This document shows, piece after piece, positions 19,504-28,813 of a stretch of 64,000 nt of DNA. Origin of the DNA: Corynebacterium sanguinis. GTDB taxonomy: Bacteria; Actinomycetota; Actinomycetes; Mycobacteriales; Mycobacteriaceae. The notes under the pieces were generated by a model, which did not search any database, had not been told where the DNA came from, and was given only the letters and a program-made list of their open reading frames with translations. A program made the position numbers and the translations under genes. Every line of letters begins with the position of its first letter. Positions within the stretch are counted from its first letter, which is position 1. The stretch covers positions 1,426,001 through 1,490,000 of the forward strand of contig NZ_CP038157.1 of the NCBI RefSeq assembly GCF_007641235.1, written 5' to 3'.

Positions 19504-20808
19504 GTGTACCCATACAGTGATGTCGACGTCGAGCGCCGTGCGCCCGAGGGCCCGAAGGGTTCGCAGATGCCCGAGTCGATGGACCAGCGTGGCGCGTTCT
19601 CCCGGGACCGCGCACGGGTTCTGCACTCGGCCGCCTTCCGACGCCTCGCCGACAAAACCCAGGTCGTCGGCCCCCGCGACGGTGATACCCCGCGCACCCG
19701 GTTGACGCACTCGATCGAGGTCGCGCAGATTTCCCGAGACATCGGCCTAGGCCTCGGCCTCAACCCCGACCTGTGCGACATGGCCGGGCTGACCCACGAC
19801 ATTGGCCATCCGCCCTACGGGCACAACGGCGAGGTCGCGCTCAACGAGCTCGCTGCCACAGCCGGCGGTTTCGAAGGCAACGCGCAAACCCTGCGCATCC
19901 TGACTCGCCTCGAGCCGAAAGTGATTGACGGTGAGGAGTCCTTCGGGCTCAACCTCACCCGCGCCGCCCTCGACGCCGCCTGCAAGTACCCGCGCACGCG
20001 CACGCTTGACGACGGCTCAACGGCGCGCAAGTACTCCGCCTACGACTCCGATCGCCACATCCTGGAATGGCTGCGCGCGGGCCACACCACTGACGCCCCT
20101 CCGATCGAGGCGCAGGTGATGGATACCGCCGACGACATTGCGTACTCCGTGCACGACGTCGAAGACGGCATCGTCTCCGGGCGCGTCTCGCTGAAGGTGC
20201 TGTGGGACTTCGTTGAACTCGCGGCGCTGGCCGACAAGGGCGCGCAGGCCTTCGGCGGCACCGCCGACAAGCTCATTGCGGCGGCCGATCGCCTCCGGGC
20301 GCTGCCGGCGATCGCGTCCGCGGCGGATTTCAACTACTCGCTGTCGGCCTGGGCGGGGCTCAAGCAGCTCACCTCGGAACTCGTGGGGCGCTACGTTGGC
20401 GCGGTGACCTCGGCGACGAGGTCCGCTGATGTCAACCAGCCCGACGCGCTGCGCAGCGACCTCAACCCCGACGGCGCGCTGGGCAGACAACACGGCCGGC
20501 TGATCATCCCCGCCGAGGCCGAGGCAGAGGTGCGCCTGCTCAAAACAGTCGCGGTGCTCTACGTCATGGACATGCCCACCCACCTTAAGCGCCAGGACCG
20601 CCAGCGCGACCGCATCTACCGCGTCTATGACTACCTCTCCCACGGCGCCCCCGGCACCTTGGACACCATGTTCCAGCAGTGGTGGCTCACCGCCTCATCC
20701 GAGCAGGAGCGCGAGCGCGTCATTATTGACCAGATCGCGTCACTTACCGAGTCGCGCCTGGAGCGGTTGGCGAAGCGCTCCGCCAGCCTCGAGGGGTTTA
20801 TAGGCTAG
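19504..20808 (+). CDS. dgt: dGTP triphosphohydrolase-like protein
   Basis: HD-domain dNTP triphosphohydrolase, 434 residues, which cleaves dGTP (or other dNTPs) to nucleoside and triphosphate. HD motifs are RLTHSIEVAQISRDIG and LTHDIGHPPYGHNGE; the later catalytic Asp is in MDTADDIAYSVHDVEDG. I choose GTG at 19504 (protein begins VYPYSDVD, as in other corynebacterial Dgt) because TAAGCT stands 8 bases before it. An ATG at 19444 would overlap the TPM start. It precedes dnaG by some 500 bases, with one gene on the other strand between. Confidence 0.92.
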   Translation: MYPYSDVDVERRAPEGPKGSQMPESMDQRGAFSRDRARVLHSAAFRRLADKTQVVGPRDGDTPRTRLTHSIEVAQISRDIGLGLGLNPDLCDMAGLTHDIGHPPYGHNGEVALNELAATAGGFEGNAQTLRILTRLEPKVIDGEESFGLNLTRAALDAACKYPRTRTLDDGSTARKYSAYDSDRHILEWLRAGHTTDAPPIEAQVMDTADDIAYSVHDVEDGIVSGRVSLKVLWDFVELAALADKGAQAFGGTADKLIAAADRLRALPAIASAADFNYSLSAWAGLKQLTSELVGRYVGAVTSATRSADVNQPDALRSDLNPDGALGRQHGRLIIPAEAEAEVRLLKTVAVLYVMDMPTHLKRQDRQRDRIYRVYDYLSHGAPGTLDTMFQQWWLTASSEQERERVIIDQIASLTESRLERLAKRSASLEGFIG

Positions 20809-20812
20809 GGCT

Positions 20813-21229
20813 CTACCTAACCCCCGGTACTTCGCAGAAGCTTTCGTAATGGTCACCCGTGTAGTACCACTCGTCGACCTCGCCGTCGGCACCGCCGCCG
20901 GTGACAATCCGCCGCTCCCCGCGGTGGCCCAGCCCGGGCGTTTCCACGGTGTACTCCTGGTAGTAGCCGAGCTCCTCTTCGGGAAGGACGCCCTCGTAGT
21001 TGCCAAAGCGCCGGTCGTCGAACTCGGGGTGGGGGTAGGGGCCGTCGTTTTCGACGGTGTCGATGGTGTCCCACGCCTGGGCGGGCACCTCATCGGGGGA
21101 GCAGAACTCAACTCCCGAGGGCCCGCCCTCGGCGACGTTCCTGATCCCGAACATGCCCAAAGACGCGCCGACGAGCCCGATGAGCAGCACACCGAGGTAG
21201 CGGTTTTTAAGCCCAGAGTTATCTGCCAT
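20813..21229 (-). CDS. Guanyl-specific ribonuclease (RNase Sa/T1 family), membrane-anchored or secreted
   Basis: 138 residues. An N-terminal hydrophobic helix (YLGVLLIGLVGASLGMFG) is followed by a complete microbial ribonuclease domain of the RNase Sa/barnase group: the catalytic triad is in YYQEYTV (Glu), RGERRIVTGG (Arg) and YYTGDHYESF (His), and DTVENDGPYPHPEFD matches the RNase Sa substrate-loop region. Two cysteines can form the usual disulphide. Start: ATG at 21229 has GATAAT seven bases upstream; ATG at 21238 is possible. No barstar-like inhibitor gene is adjacent, consistent with export of the domain. Confidence 0.85.
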   Translation of the reverse strand: MADNSGLKNRYLGVLLIGLVGASLGMFGIRNVAEGGPSGVEFCSPDEVPAQAWDTIDTVENDGPYPHPEFDDRRFGNYEGVLPEEELGYYQEYTVETPGLGHRGERRIVTGGGADGEVDEWYYTGDHYESFCEVPGVR

Positions 21230-21324
21230 GCGCTCCATTATCACCCACGGCCCCGTGCGGCGGGCGGAAACCCGGCTCACCTGCGCGGTCCGTGGTTGTC
21301 TGCGAAGCGGCTACGATGTAGCTC

Positions 21325-23220
21325 ATGGCTAAGGGCAGGATTCCGGATAGTGACATCCAAGCAATCCGCGAGCGCGCGCCCATCGACGAAATCGTCGGTG
21401 AATACGTGCAGCTCAAGCCCGCGGGCCACGATTCGCTCAAGGGGCTGAGCCCGTTCAAGGATGAAAAGACCCCGTCGTTCCACGTCCGCCCCGCCCGCGG
21501 CTACTACCACTGCTTTTCCACGGGCAAGGGCGGCGACGTCTTTTCTTTCCTCATGGAGATGGAGCAGCTGACCTTCCCCGAGGCCGTCGAGGCGGTCGCG
21601 GAGCAGATCGGCTACCACATCAATTACCAGGGCGGGTCCACGGGCGCGCGCGACGTCAAGCCGGGGACCAGGGCGCGCCTGCTGGCGGCGAACAAAGCGG
21701 CGCACGAGTTCTACCGCCAGCAGCTCGAGACGCCCGAGGCGGAAGTCGGCCGCCAGTTCCTCCTCGACCGCGGTTTCGACCAGGACACGATCTACCACTT
21801 CGAGTGCGGTTACGCGCCCGACGGCTGGGACACGCTGACCAAGCACCTGCTTCGCAAGGGCTTCGACGTCCAAGAGCTGCAGGACGCAGGCTTATCGACG
21901 ATGGGACGCCGCGGGCCCATCGACAAGTTCCGGCGCCGCCTGTTGTGGCCGATCAAGGACGTCGCGGGCAACGTCATCGGGTTCGGCGCCCGCAAGCTTT
22001 TCGACGACGACCCGATGGGCAAGTACATGAACACCTCCGACACGATGCTCTACCACAAGTCGAAGGTGCTCTTCGGGCTGGACCTGGCGAAAAAAAGCAT
22101 CGCCACCGAGCACCAGGCAGTGGTTGTGGAGGGCTACACGGACGTCATGGCGATGCACGCCGCGGGCGTGACCACCGCCGTCGCGGCGTGCGGCACGGCG
22201 TTTGGCAAGGACCACATGTCGATTATCCGCCGGCTGATGCTCGACGACAGCTACTTCCGCGGCGAGCTGATCTACACGTTCGACGGCGACGAGGCGGGCC
22301 AAAAGGCCGCGATGCGCGCGTTCGAGGGGGATCAGGCTTTTACCGGCCAGAGCTTCGTGGCCGTCGCCCCGGAGGGGATGGACCCGTGCGATCTGCGGCT
22401 GGGCAAGGGCGATTCCGCGGTGCGTGACCTCGTTGCGAGCCGCGTGCCCATGTACGAGTTTGTGCTCGGGACGCTGCTTCAGAACTACTCCCTGGATACC
22501 GCGGAGGGTCGCCTCCAAGCGCTGCGGCGCACAGTCCCGGTCGTCGCCGAGATCTCCGACCCGGTTCTGCAAACTGAGTACGCGCGCCGCCTCGCCGGAT
22601 GGGTCGGTTGGCCGAACCCGGGCGAGGTGATATCCCAGGTACGCGATGAGGCGAAGAAACCGAAGAAGTCCAAGCGCTCCTTTAGCCCCAGGGCGCAGTC
22701 CACCCAGCCGACGAACACCGATGCGCCCCTTCTGGTCGCGCCGGCACCGGACGACTCGTTGCTGTGGCCGCAGCGCGAGGCGTTAAAAATCGCGCTGCAG
22801 TACCCCGATGTCGCCGGAGACTACTTTGACGGGATCAACCCGGACGCGTTCACCAACGACGCGTACCGCCAGGTGCGCGACGCAATGGACGCGGTGGGCA
22901 GCGTGGCCGCTGTGAGCAGCGGGGTCGAGTGGATCAGCGATGTCGCCGGGCAGATGCGCGACTTGGCGGGGCGCAACTTCGTCTCCGAGCTCGCGGTGGA
23001 GGAGATCCACGCCGACGACATAGAGGCCTATGCCGATTCTGTGCTCTCGCGTTTGCAGGAAGCCCGCGTGGGCGATCAGATCGCGCAGCTCAAGGCCCAG
23101 TTGGAGCGCATGCGCCCGGCTGACGACGAGCGCGCCTACAACGCCCTGTTCTCGGACCTACTGGCCCTGGAGACGGCGCGCCGGGAGCTGAATATCCGGG
23201 CGTTTCGCCCCGGCCACTAG
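21325..23220 (+). CDS. dnaG: DNA primase
   Basis: Primase making RNA primers at the fork, 631 residues. N-terminal primer-recognition domain, TOPRIM domain (VVEGYTDVMAMHAAGV, then TFDGDEAGQKAA) and the C-terminal helicase-binding domain from about 480. The N-terminal zinc finger is degenerate: where most primases have CPFH and CFGC, this one reads SPFK and CFST, so three of four zinc ligands are absent. Otherwise the protein is full length. The stop codon abuts a long hairpin. Confidence 0.96.
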   Translation: MAKGRIPDSDIQAIRERAPIDEIVGEYVQLKPAGHDSLKGLSPFKDEKTPSFHVRPARGYYHCFSTGKGGDVFSFLMEMEQLTFPEAVEAVAEQIGYHINYQGGSTGARDVKPGTRARLLAANKAAHEFYRQQLETPEAEVGRQFLLDRGFDQDTIYHFECGYAPDGWDTLTKHLLRKGFDVQELQDAGLSTMGRRGPIDKFRRRLLWPIKDVAGNVIGFGARKLFDDDPMGKYMNTSDTMLYHKSKVLFGLDLAKKSIATEHQAVVVEGYTDVMAMHAAGVTTAVAACGTAFGKDHMSIIRRLMLDDSYFRGELIYTFDGDEAGQKAAMRAFEGDQAFTGQSFVAVAPEGMDPCDLRLGKGDSAVRDLVASRVPMYEFVLGTLLQNYSLDTAEGRLQALRRTVPVVAEISDPVLQTEYARRLAGWVGWPNPGEVISQVRDEAKKPKKSKRSFSPRAQSTQPTNTDAPLLVAPAPDDSLLWPQREALKIALQYPDVAGDYFDGINPDAFTNDAYRQVRDAMDAVGSVAAVSSGVEWISDVAGQMRDLAGRNFVSELAVEEIHADDIEAYADSVLSRLQEARVGDQIAQLKAQLERMRPADDERAYNALFSDLLALETARRELNIRAFRPGH

Positions 23221-23318
23221 CTGCGCACTATGCACTGCGCAATATAGGCGCGCGGGTCACTCGCGACCTGGGGTTTAAGAATCACGACGCGCTACATTGC
23301 GCAGTCCACAGTGCGCAG
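23221..23318. repeat. Long inverted repeat with four TGCGCA cores
   Basis: A 32-base left arm (23221-23252) and a 31-base right arm (23288-23318) are nearly perfect reverse complements: three mismatches and one extra G. Each arm has two TGCGCA palindromes spaced 14 bases apart (23222, 23236; 23298, 23312). The loop is about 35 bases. It begins right after the dnaG stop codon and ends 18 bases before the stop of the convergent gene. It could act as a bidirectional terminator, but there is no U-run and the internal symmetry is unusual. Confidence 0.75.
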
Positions 23319-23336
23319 CCCCCCCAAAAGAGCGAC

Positions 23337-23975
23337 CTAGCTGCGCGACAGCGCGTACTCGACGGCGTCGAGGGGAGCCGAGGAATCCCATTCGTCGCGC
23401 ACCGCGGTGAGCGCAGCGAGGTAGTCGCCGTAGGCTTCGGCGTCCCATTCAGAACTGCTGACTCCGAGCGCCTCAGCCGCGGCATCGGAGACGATGACCG
23501 GCCCGGGCTGATCGCCGCTTTGCGGACCCGCCAAAAAGTACACCAGGATGGAGGCGTAGCGGCCGGGCAGGCCGGTGGCGCGCACGCGCGCGAACTGCGC
23601 GACAGGGTCCAACCCGTCGAGGGAGCGCAGCGCCTGGAGGAGCTGCTGCGCCTGGCCTTTGTTGCGCAGGAACTGCTGCAGCTTCAGCTGCGTTTGCGGG
23701 GACTTTCCGGCGCCGAAAGCAAAGGCCGCGCCGATGAAGTCGATCACAGCGTCGCGGTTGTAGCCGGTGGCGGTGGCGTCGGCGGCGAACTGGTAGACGT
23801 CGCCACGCGTGAGCGAGGCAAAGGCATCGTCCTTGTACGGGGGGACGTGGCCGAGGTGGTGCGGCCAGCCGGTCTTCCAGCGGCGCGGGGAGAACGATGA
23901 GGATTCGTTCAAGACGTCCTCGGCGGTCGGGGAGAGTTCCGCCAGAACGGACAGGGCGGTTTTGTGGTCAGTCAT
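23337..23975 (-). CDS. OGG-fold DNA glycosylase-like protein
   Basis: 212 residues, no signal peptide. The central and C-terminal parts look like the actinobacterial '8-oxoguanine DNA glycosylase OGG fold' family: a FSPRRW N-terminal segment, a hairpin-like RATGLPGRYASILVYFL, and a following PVIVSDAAAEALG. In glycosylases of this fold a catalytic lysine would be expected next to the hairpin; here the aligned position seems to be Ser, so activity is uncertain. ATG at 23975. It converges on dnaG. Confidence 0.55.
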   Translation of the reverse strand: MTDHKTALSVLAELSPTAEDVLNESSSFSPRRWKTGWPHHLGHVPPYKDDAFASLTRGDVYQFAADATATGYNRDAVIDFIGAAFAFGAGKSPQTQLKLQQFLRNKGQAQQLLQALRSLDGLDPVAQFARVRATGLPGRYASILVYFLAGPQSGDQPGPVIVSDAAAEALGVSSSEWDAEAYGDYLAALTAVRDEWDSSAPLDAVEYALSRS

Positions 23976-24020
23976 GGCACCTATTGTTCCAGATCCCCGG
24001 GCCCCAATAAGATGGGGCAC

Positions 24021-24623
24021 ATGACCGTCCTGGTTCTCGACCCCCGTTGGCCCGACATGATTCCCATCGGTGTTCGGATTCGCGGCACCGTGGCGTTTAC
24101 GTCCGAGGTGCCCGTGTCAGTGCGCTGGGCGATCGAGAATACGGCTGATGGTGAGAGCTGGCTGCTGACCACCGACCCTTCCGACGCGGAGGCCGCGGCG
24201 CGTATCGCCGGCGGTGAAGAGGTTATCGAGGTAGCGAGCCTGTCCGACCCGGTGCTGGCGGCGACGCGCACGATGCGCGTCGCGCGCCGCCGCGGGGAGT
24301 GGGAGAGCTCAATGACGCACGAGAGCCTCCTGCCGTTCTTGGAGGAGGAGGCCGGTGAGTTCGCCGAGGCAGTGCGCCGTGGCGATGGCGCGGAGTTAAA
24401 AAAGGAGCTCAGCGACCTTTTCCTGCAGGTCCTGTTCCATTCCGAAATCGCCGCCGGCTTTGACTTTCCGGATGTCGCCCAGGCGTTCGTGGATAAGATG
24501 CGCTCGCGCGCGCCCTATCTTTTCGACGGCTCGACCGGCGTCGTCGGAATCGAGGAGCAGGACCGCCTGTGGGCGGAGGGTAAGGCGCGCGAGCGGGGAA
24601 AACGCGCCGGGTTAGAGTTGTAG
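24021..24623 (+). CDS. mazG: MazG-family nucleoside triphosphate pyrophosphohydrolase
   Basis: 200 residues. The MazG catalytic helices are seen at about residues 100-160, EEEAGEFAEAV and ELKKELSDLFLQVLFHSEIA (EEXXE...EXXD metal site). The family hydrolyses NTPs/dNTPs to monophosphate and PPi and cleans damaged nucleotides. About 95 N-terminal residues form the extra domain typical of mycobacterial/corynebacterial MazG. ATG at 24021 follows TAAGAT (24008-24013) by 7 bases. The order mazG, lytic transglycosylase, eno, ftsB, DUF501, ppx is shared with mycobacteria. Confidence 0.9.
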   Translation: MTVLVLDPRWPDMIPIGVRIRGTVAFTSEVPVSVRWAIENTADGESWLLTTDPSDAEAAARIAGGEEVIEVASLSDPVLAATRTMRVARRRGEWESSMTHESLLPFLEEEAGEFAEAVRRGDGAELKKELSDLFLQVLFHSEIAAGFDFPDVAQAFVDKMRSRAPYLFDGSTGVVGIEEQDRLWAEGKARERGKRAGLEL

Positions 24624-25034
24624 CGCGGGCAGTACGTTGCGCAGCTCAGGCAGCCCCGCCTGGGAGGACAGCTGGGAGGCGAACGCGATCGCCTGGTTGA
24701 GCGGGGTGACCGGGTCCGGCTTGACCACGCCGCACTCGAGGGCGCGGTCGCCAATGGTGTTGATGGTGGAGGCGGAGACCAGGCGCAGGGTTGCGTCGTC
24801 GCCGACTGCCTTGGTCAGGCTGGCGACTAGCTCGCCGCGGGTGGTTTCCGGGCCGACGAAACCGGTGGACTTCAGCCCAGTGGAGACGGCCCCGCAGTCG
24901 GCGGTGGCGATGCCGCCGTTGACGAGCTTGGCGATTTCGACCACGTTCGCGGTCTGAGCGTGGGCGGGGGAGACGCTGACAACAGTGGCGGCGGAGAGAA
25001 GGCCGGCCGCGAGGGAAGTGGAGAGACGGCGCAT
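24612..25034 (-). CDS. Secreted protein of unknown function, 140 aa
   Basis: Sec signal peptide at residues 1-26 (MRRLSTSLAAGLLSAATVVS, cleavage after AHA). The mature part is about 114 residues with two cysteines. I do not recognise a domain. The ATG at 25034 has AAGGAC upstream. The 3' end overlaps the end of mazG by 12 bases on the opposite strand. Confidence 0.75.
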   Translation of the reverse strand: MRRLSTSLAAGLLSAATVVSVSPAHAQTANVVEIAKLVNGGIATADCGAVSTGLKSTGFVGPETTRGELVASLTKAVGDDATLRLVSASTINTIGDRALECGVVKPDPVTPLNQAIAFASQLSSQAGLPELRNVLPALQL

Positions 25035-25177
25035 GGCGTTGTCCTTCTGTCGTAGGAAAAGTGGTGTCGCCGGCGACTTTACACGTGGCACATGTGAATG
25101 GAGTGAACAAAGTGACCATTGTTGTCAAAATGTGCCCCATCGCAGCGCCTCACCGCGTGCCGGTAGGATGGGCCGTC

Positions 25178-26014
25178 ATGACTTATCGCCCGACTCGGCA
25201 CCAGCAAGATGACAACCGCCCCGGCAAAGTTGCCGCCGGGTGCGGCTGTGCTGGCGTTGTCATGGTGATCACGGCGATTGTCTTGATCATCGCGCTCACT
25301 GGCTGGGTCTTCTCGATTTTCACCAACGTCAGCCCGTCGCCAAGCAGGCAGCCGGTGCCCGCCGACGTGCCGCCAGCTGCGGCTGAGGCGCCGCCGCTTA
25401 TCGACGTCCACGCGCCCGGTCGCACCTCCGACAACCTCGCGGAGTGGGCCACCCCGATCGCGGAGCAGACGGGGATTGACCCGCAGGCCGTGCGCGCCTA
25501 CGGCAACGCCGCGCTGATCGCTCGGGAGGCGTGGCCGACCTGCAACCTTGCCTGGAACACGCTTGCCGGGATCGGCTGGGTGGAAACGCGCCACGGCACG
25601 TATACCGGTCGCACGTTTGACGGCGGCCGGCTCAACGAGGCTGGATTCGCCGAGCCCCCGATCGTCGGCCCGGCGCTTGACGGCAGCGGCAACTTCGCGG
25701 AAATCCGTGATACCGACGCCGGCGCGCTCGACGGCGACACCACCTACGACCGCGCGGTTGGGCCGATGCAGTTCCTGCCCGGCTCCTGGAAAATCTACGG
25801 CCGCGACGCCAACGGCGACGGGGTGGCGGACCCGCAGCAGATCGACGACGCCGCGCTCGCCTCCGCGAACCTCCTCTGCGCGAACAACCGCGACCTGTCA
25901 ACCCCGGAGGGGTGGCGCGATGCGATCTTTAGCTACAACAACTCTAACGACTACGTGGTAAAAGTCCGCGACGCAGCGGCGAACTACGCGCTGTCGCAAC
26001 CGGCGCACCGCTAG
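25178..26014 (+). CDS. Membrane-anchored lytic transglycosylase
   Basis: 278 residues. One transmembrane helix at about 22-45 (VVMVITAIVLIIALTGWVFS), a Pro/Ala linker, then a lytic transglycosylase domain that cleaves peptidoglycan glycan strands: catalytic Glu in GWVETRHG, then RAVGPMQFLPGSW and SYNNSNDYVVKV. The position before eno matches the mycobacterial LpqU locus. TAGGAT at 25164-25169 lies 8 bases before the ATG at 25178, so the in-frame codons upstream (from 25061) are unlikely to be translated. Confidence 0.9.
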   Translation: MTYRPTRHQQDDNRPGKVAAGCGCAGVVMVITAIVLIIALTGWVFSIFTNVSPSPSRQPVPADVPPAAAEAPPLIDVHAPGRTSDNLAEWATPIAEQTGIDPQAVRAYGNAALIAREAWPTCNLAWNTLAGIGWVETRHGTYTGRTFDGGRLNEAGFAEPPIVGPALDGSGNFAEIRDTDAGALDGDTTYDRAVGPMQFLPGSWKIYGRDANGDGVADPQQIDDAALASANLLCANNRDLSTPEGWRDAIFSYNNSNDYVVKVRDAAANYALSQPAHR

Positions 26015-26074
26015 GGCGACACAAAGCGGGAAAACTCTGCAACAATTGGAGCCACAAACGCTTGACTCACCTAA

Positions 26075-27358
<1,284 letters not shown>

Positions 27359-27374
27359 CAGCCCGCTTATCGAC

Positions 27375-27420
27375 GCCCCCGCCACGCGCCCGTTCGTCGG
27401 CAGCGCGATGGGGGCTTAAG
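27375..27420 (+). terminator. Terminator-like hairpin after eno
   Basis: GCCCCC (27375-27380) pairs with GGGGGC (27410-27415), with inner GCGC pairs, followed by TTAAGTT. The U-rich tail is short. It also lies at the 3' end of the convergent NYN pseudogene. Confidence 0.45.
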
Positions 27421-27425
27421 TTGTG

Positions 27426-28066
27426 CTACAGCTCGTAGTCGCAGCGAAGGCGATCAAAGTCCGCTTTTGTCAGAAAGTGGCAATAGGGCAGGTATCGTGG
27501 CGGGTTCTGGCTTATATACTTTCTCAGATAGAGCGGGTAACTTCCCTCACCGCTCCAAGCGGCAATTTCAATGTGGGTGGATGTCTGTTCGAGCACAAAC
27601 TCCACCGCAGGTTCAAGGTCAGTGTCGTTCGACATCAGAATGATTGCGTCGGGGGAATTCGGGCTGAGGGCCGAATTAATAAGCTGCACTGCCAGCGCGA
27701 CGTCGACCCCTTTCTCCATTGCAGTGAAAAAGCCTGGGTCGTGATCGACGTATTTGAGATCGCGGAAATGGGTAACGACTGACTCGTTCTGTGACCATCG
27801 GGCCGCAAAGTGCTCGAACGCTGAATGGGGCTTGGGTTGTCGTAGGGGATTCGGACGACCGCGGAAAACATGCACCTTCCTTAGAATTGAGTCCCGCTTC
27901 CTCTTGGAGACTACTGTTTGCGCTAGAGCGAGTGGGTCGACCATACCTTCGTGGGGTGCCGAGTTGCTTAAAGGAATACTTCTCGTCCAGTTCGACGAAC
28001 GTTTTCGTAATCGAGAAATACGTCTACTTGTTCGCGCTGTTGCTGTGGCATGTCCGATGGCTTCAT
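27426..28066 (-). pseudogene. NYN-domain protein, single frameshift
   Basis: NYN (PIN-like) ribonuclease-type protein inserted between eno and ftsB. The N-terminus starts at ATG 28066, after GAGGAG (28080-28075), and reads to VDVFLDYENVRRTGREVFL, then hits TAA. The rest, SNSAPHEGMVDPLALAQTVV and onward with IILMSNDTDLEPAVEFVLEQ, continues in another frame to 27426. One extra T in the TTT tract at 27972-27970 would join the two into about 213 residues with the catalytic-type Asp motifs intact. The region is less GC-rich than its surroundings, suggesting acquisition. It is either a recent pseudogene or a sequencing error. Confidence 0.8.
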
Positions 28067-28083
28067 TCGCGCAGCTCCTCAGT

Positions 28084-28126
28084 TAAAAAATCCTCGCCAT
28101 TCCCCGCAAAGGGGAAGACGAGGAGC
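28084..28126 (-). terminator. Terminator/attenuator in the NYN gene leader
   Basis: On the minus strand a hairpin (arms CCTCG..TTCCCC and GGGGAA..CGAGG, plus-strand 28092-28123) is followed by TTTTTT, a good Rho-independent terminator, only about 20 bases before the NYN start. Its flank GCTCCTC (plus-strand 28126-28120) is fully complementary to GAGGAGC (28080-28074), which contains the Shine-Dalgarno sequence. Terminator stem and SD pairing therefore compete for the same bases. Confidence 0.65.
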
Positions 28127-28234
28127 AATAGCAACAATCATATGTGATGGATATCTGGGGCGCAATTCTAACCACCATCACGTCGCTGTGCCATCGCAAT
28201 TTACACCCCCAACCGACTACACTTCTAAATCACT
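28127..28234. promoter_or_regulatory. Divergent region of NYN pseudogene and ftsB
   Basis: An A/T-rich gap. Minus-strand TAGAAT at 28170-28165 is a plausible -10 for the attenuated NYN leader, giving a transcript of about 70 bases to the terminator. On the plus strand TACACT at 28218-28223 may serve ftsB. No further structure seen. Confidence 0.4.
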
Positions 28235-28813
28235 ATGACCACACGCGCCACACCCCCGGAGAACCAGCCGCGCCGCCGACCCAAGGCGACGACGGTGCCC
28301 GTGGCGTCGCGTGAACGCGCGCGGCGGGAGCGGCAGCAGGCGCGCGCCCTCAAGCAGAAGAAACCGCTGGTCAAGCAGGACCTCACCAGCTGGGCGATTC
28401 TCATAGCCGTCCTTATTGCGGTCCTTCTGGCCATTGCGGTTCCTCTGCGCAACTACTACGAGGGGCGAAGCGAGATTGCCCGGCTCAACGATTCCATCGC
28501 AGCTCTCGAGCAGCGAAAGGCGGACCTGGAATCAGACATCGCGAAATACAACGACCCGGAATACGTCAAGCAGGAGGCGCGACGCCGCCTCGGTGTCATG
28601 GAGCCAGGGGAAACAGCGTGGCGAATCATGGACCCGCGGATGACCCAGGGCGAGAACATCACCACGGACCAGGCCCCCGACGACCGCTCCTGGCCGGAGG
28701 TGCTGTGGGACAGTCTGCGGGAAGTTCCGGCACCTGAAGCGCCTGCGCCGCCCGCTGACCAGGCCGCAGAAGCACCGGCTGCCAGTGCTCCTGCGGAGCA
28801 GCCTGCACCCTAG
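28235..28813 (+). CDS. ftsB: FtsB/DivIC septum formation protein
   Basis: 192 residues. A basic cytoplasmic N-terminus (1-48), one transmembrane helix (SWAILIAVLIAVLLAIAVPL), a short coiled coil (SEIARLNDSIAALEQRKADL) and the DivIC signature YVKQEARRRLGVMEPGE. The tail is Ala/Pro-rich. It belongs to the FtsQ-FtsL-FtsB division subcomplex. The eno-divIC-DUF501-ppx order is conserved in mycobacteria. Confidence 0.9.
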   Translation: MTTRATPPENQPRRRPKATTVPVASRERARRERQQARALKQKKPLVKQDLTSWAILIAVLIAVLLAIAVPLRNYYEGRSEIARLNDSIAALEQRKADLESDIAKYNDPEYVKQEARRRLGVMEPGETAWRIMDPRMTQGENITTDQAPDDRSWPEVLWDSLREVPAPEAPAPPADQAAEAPAASAPAEQPAP

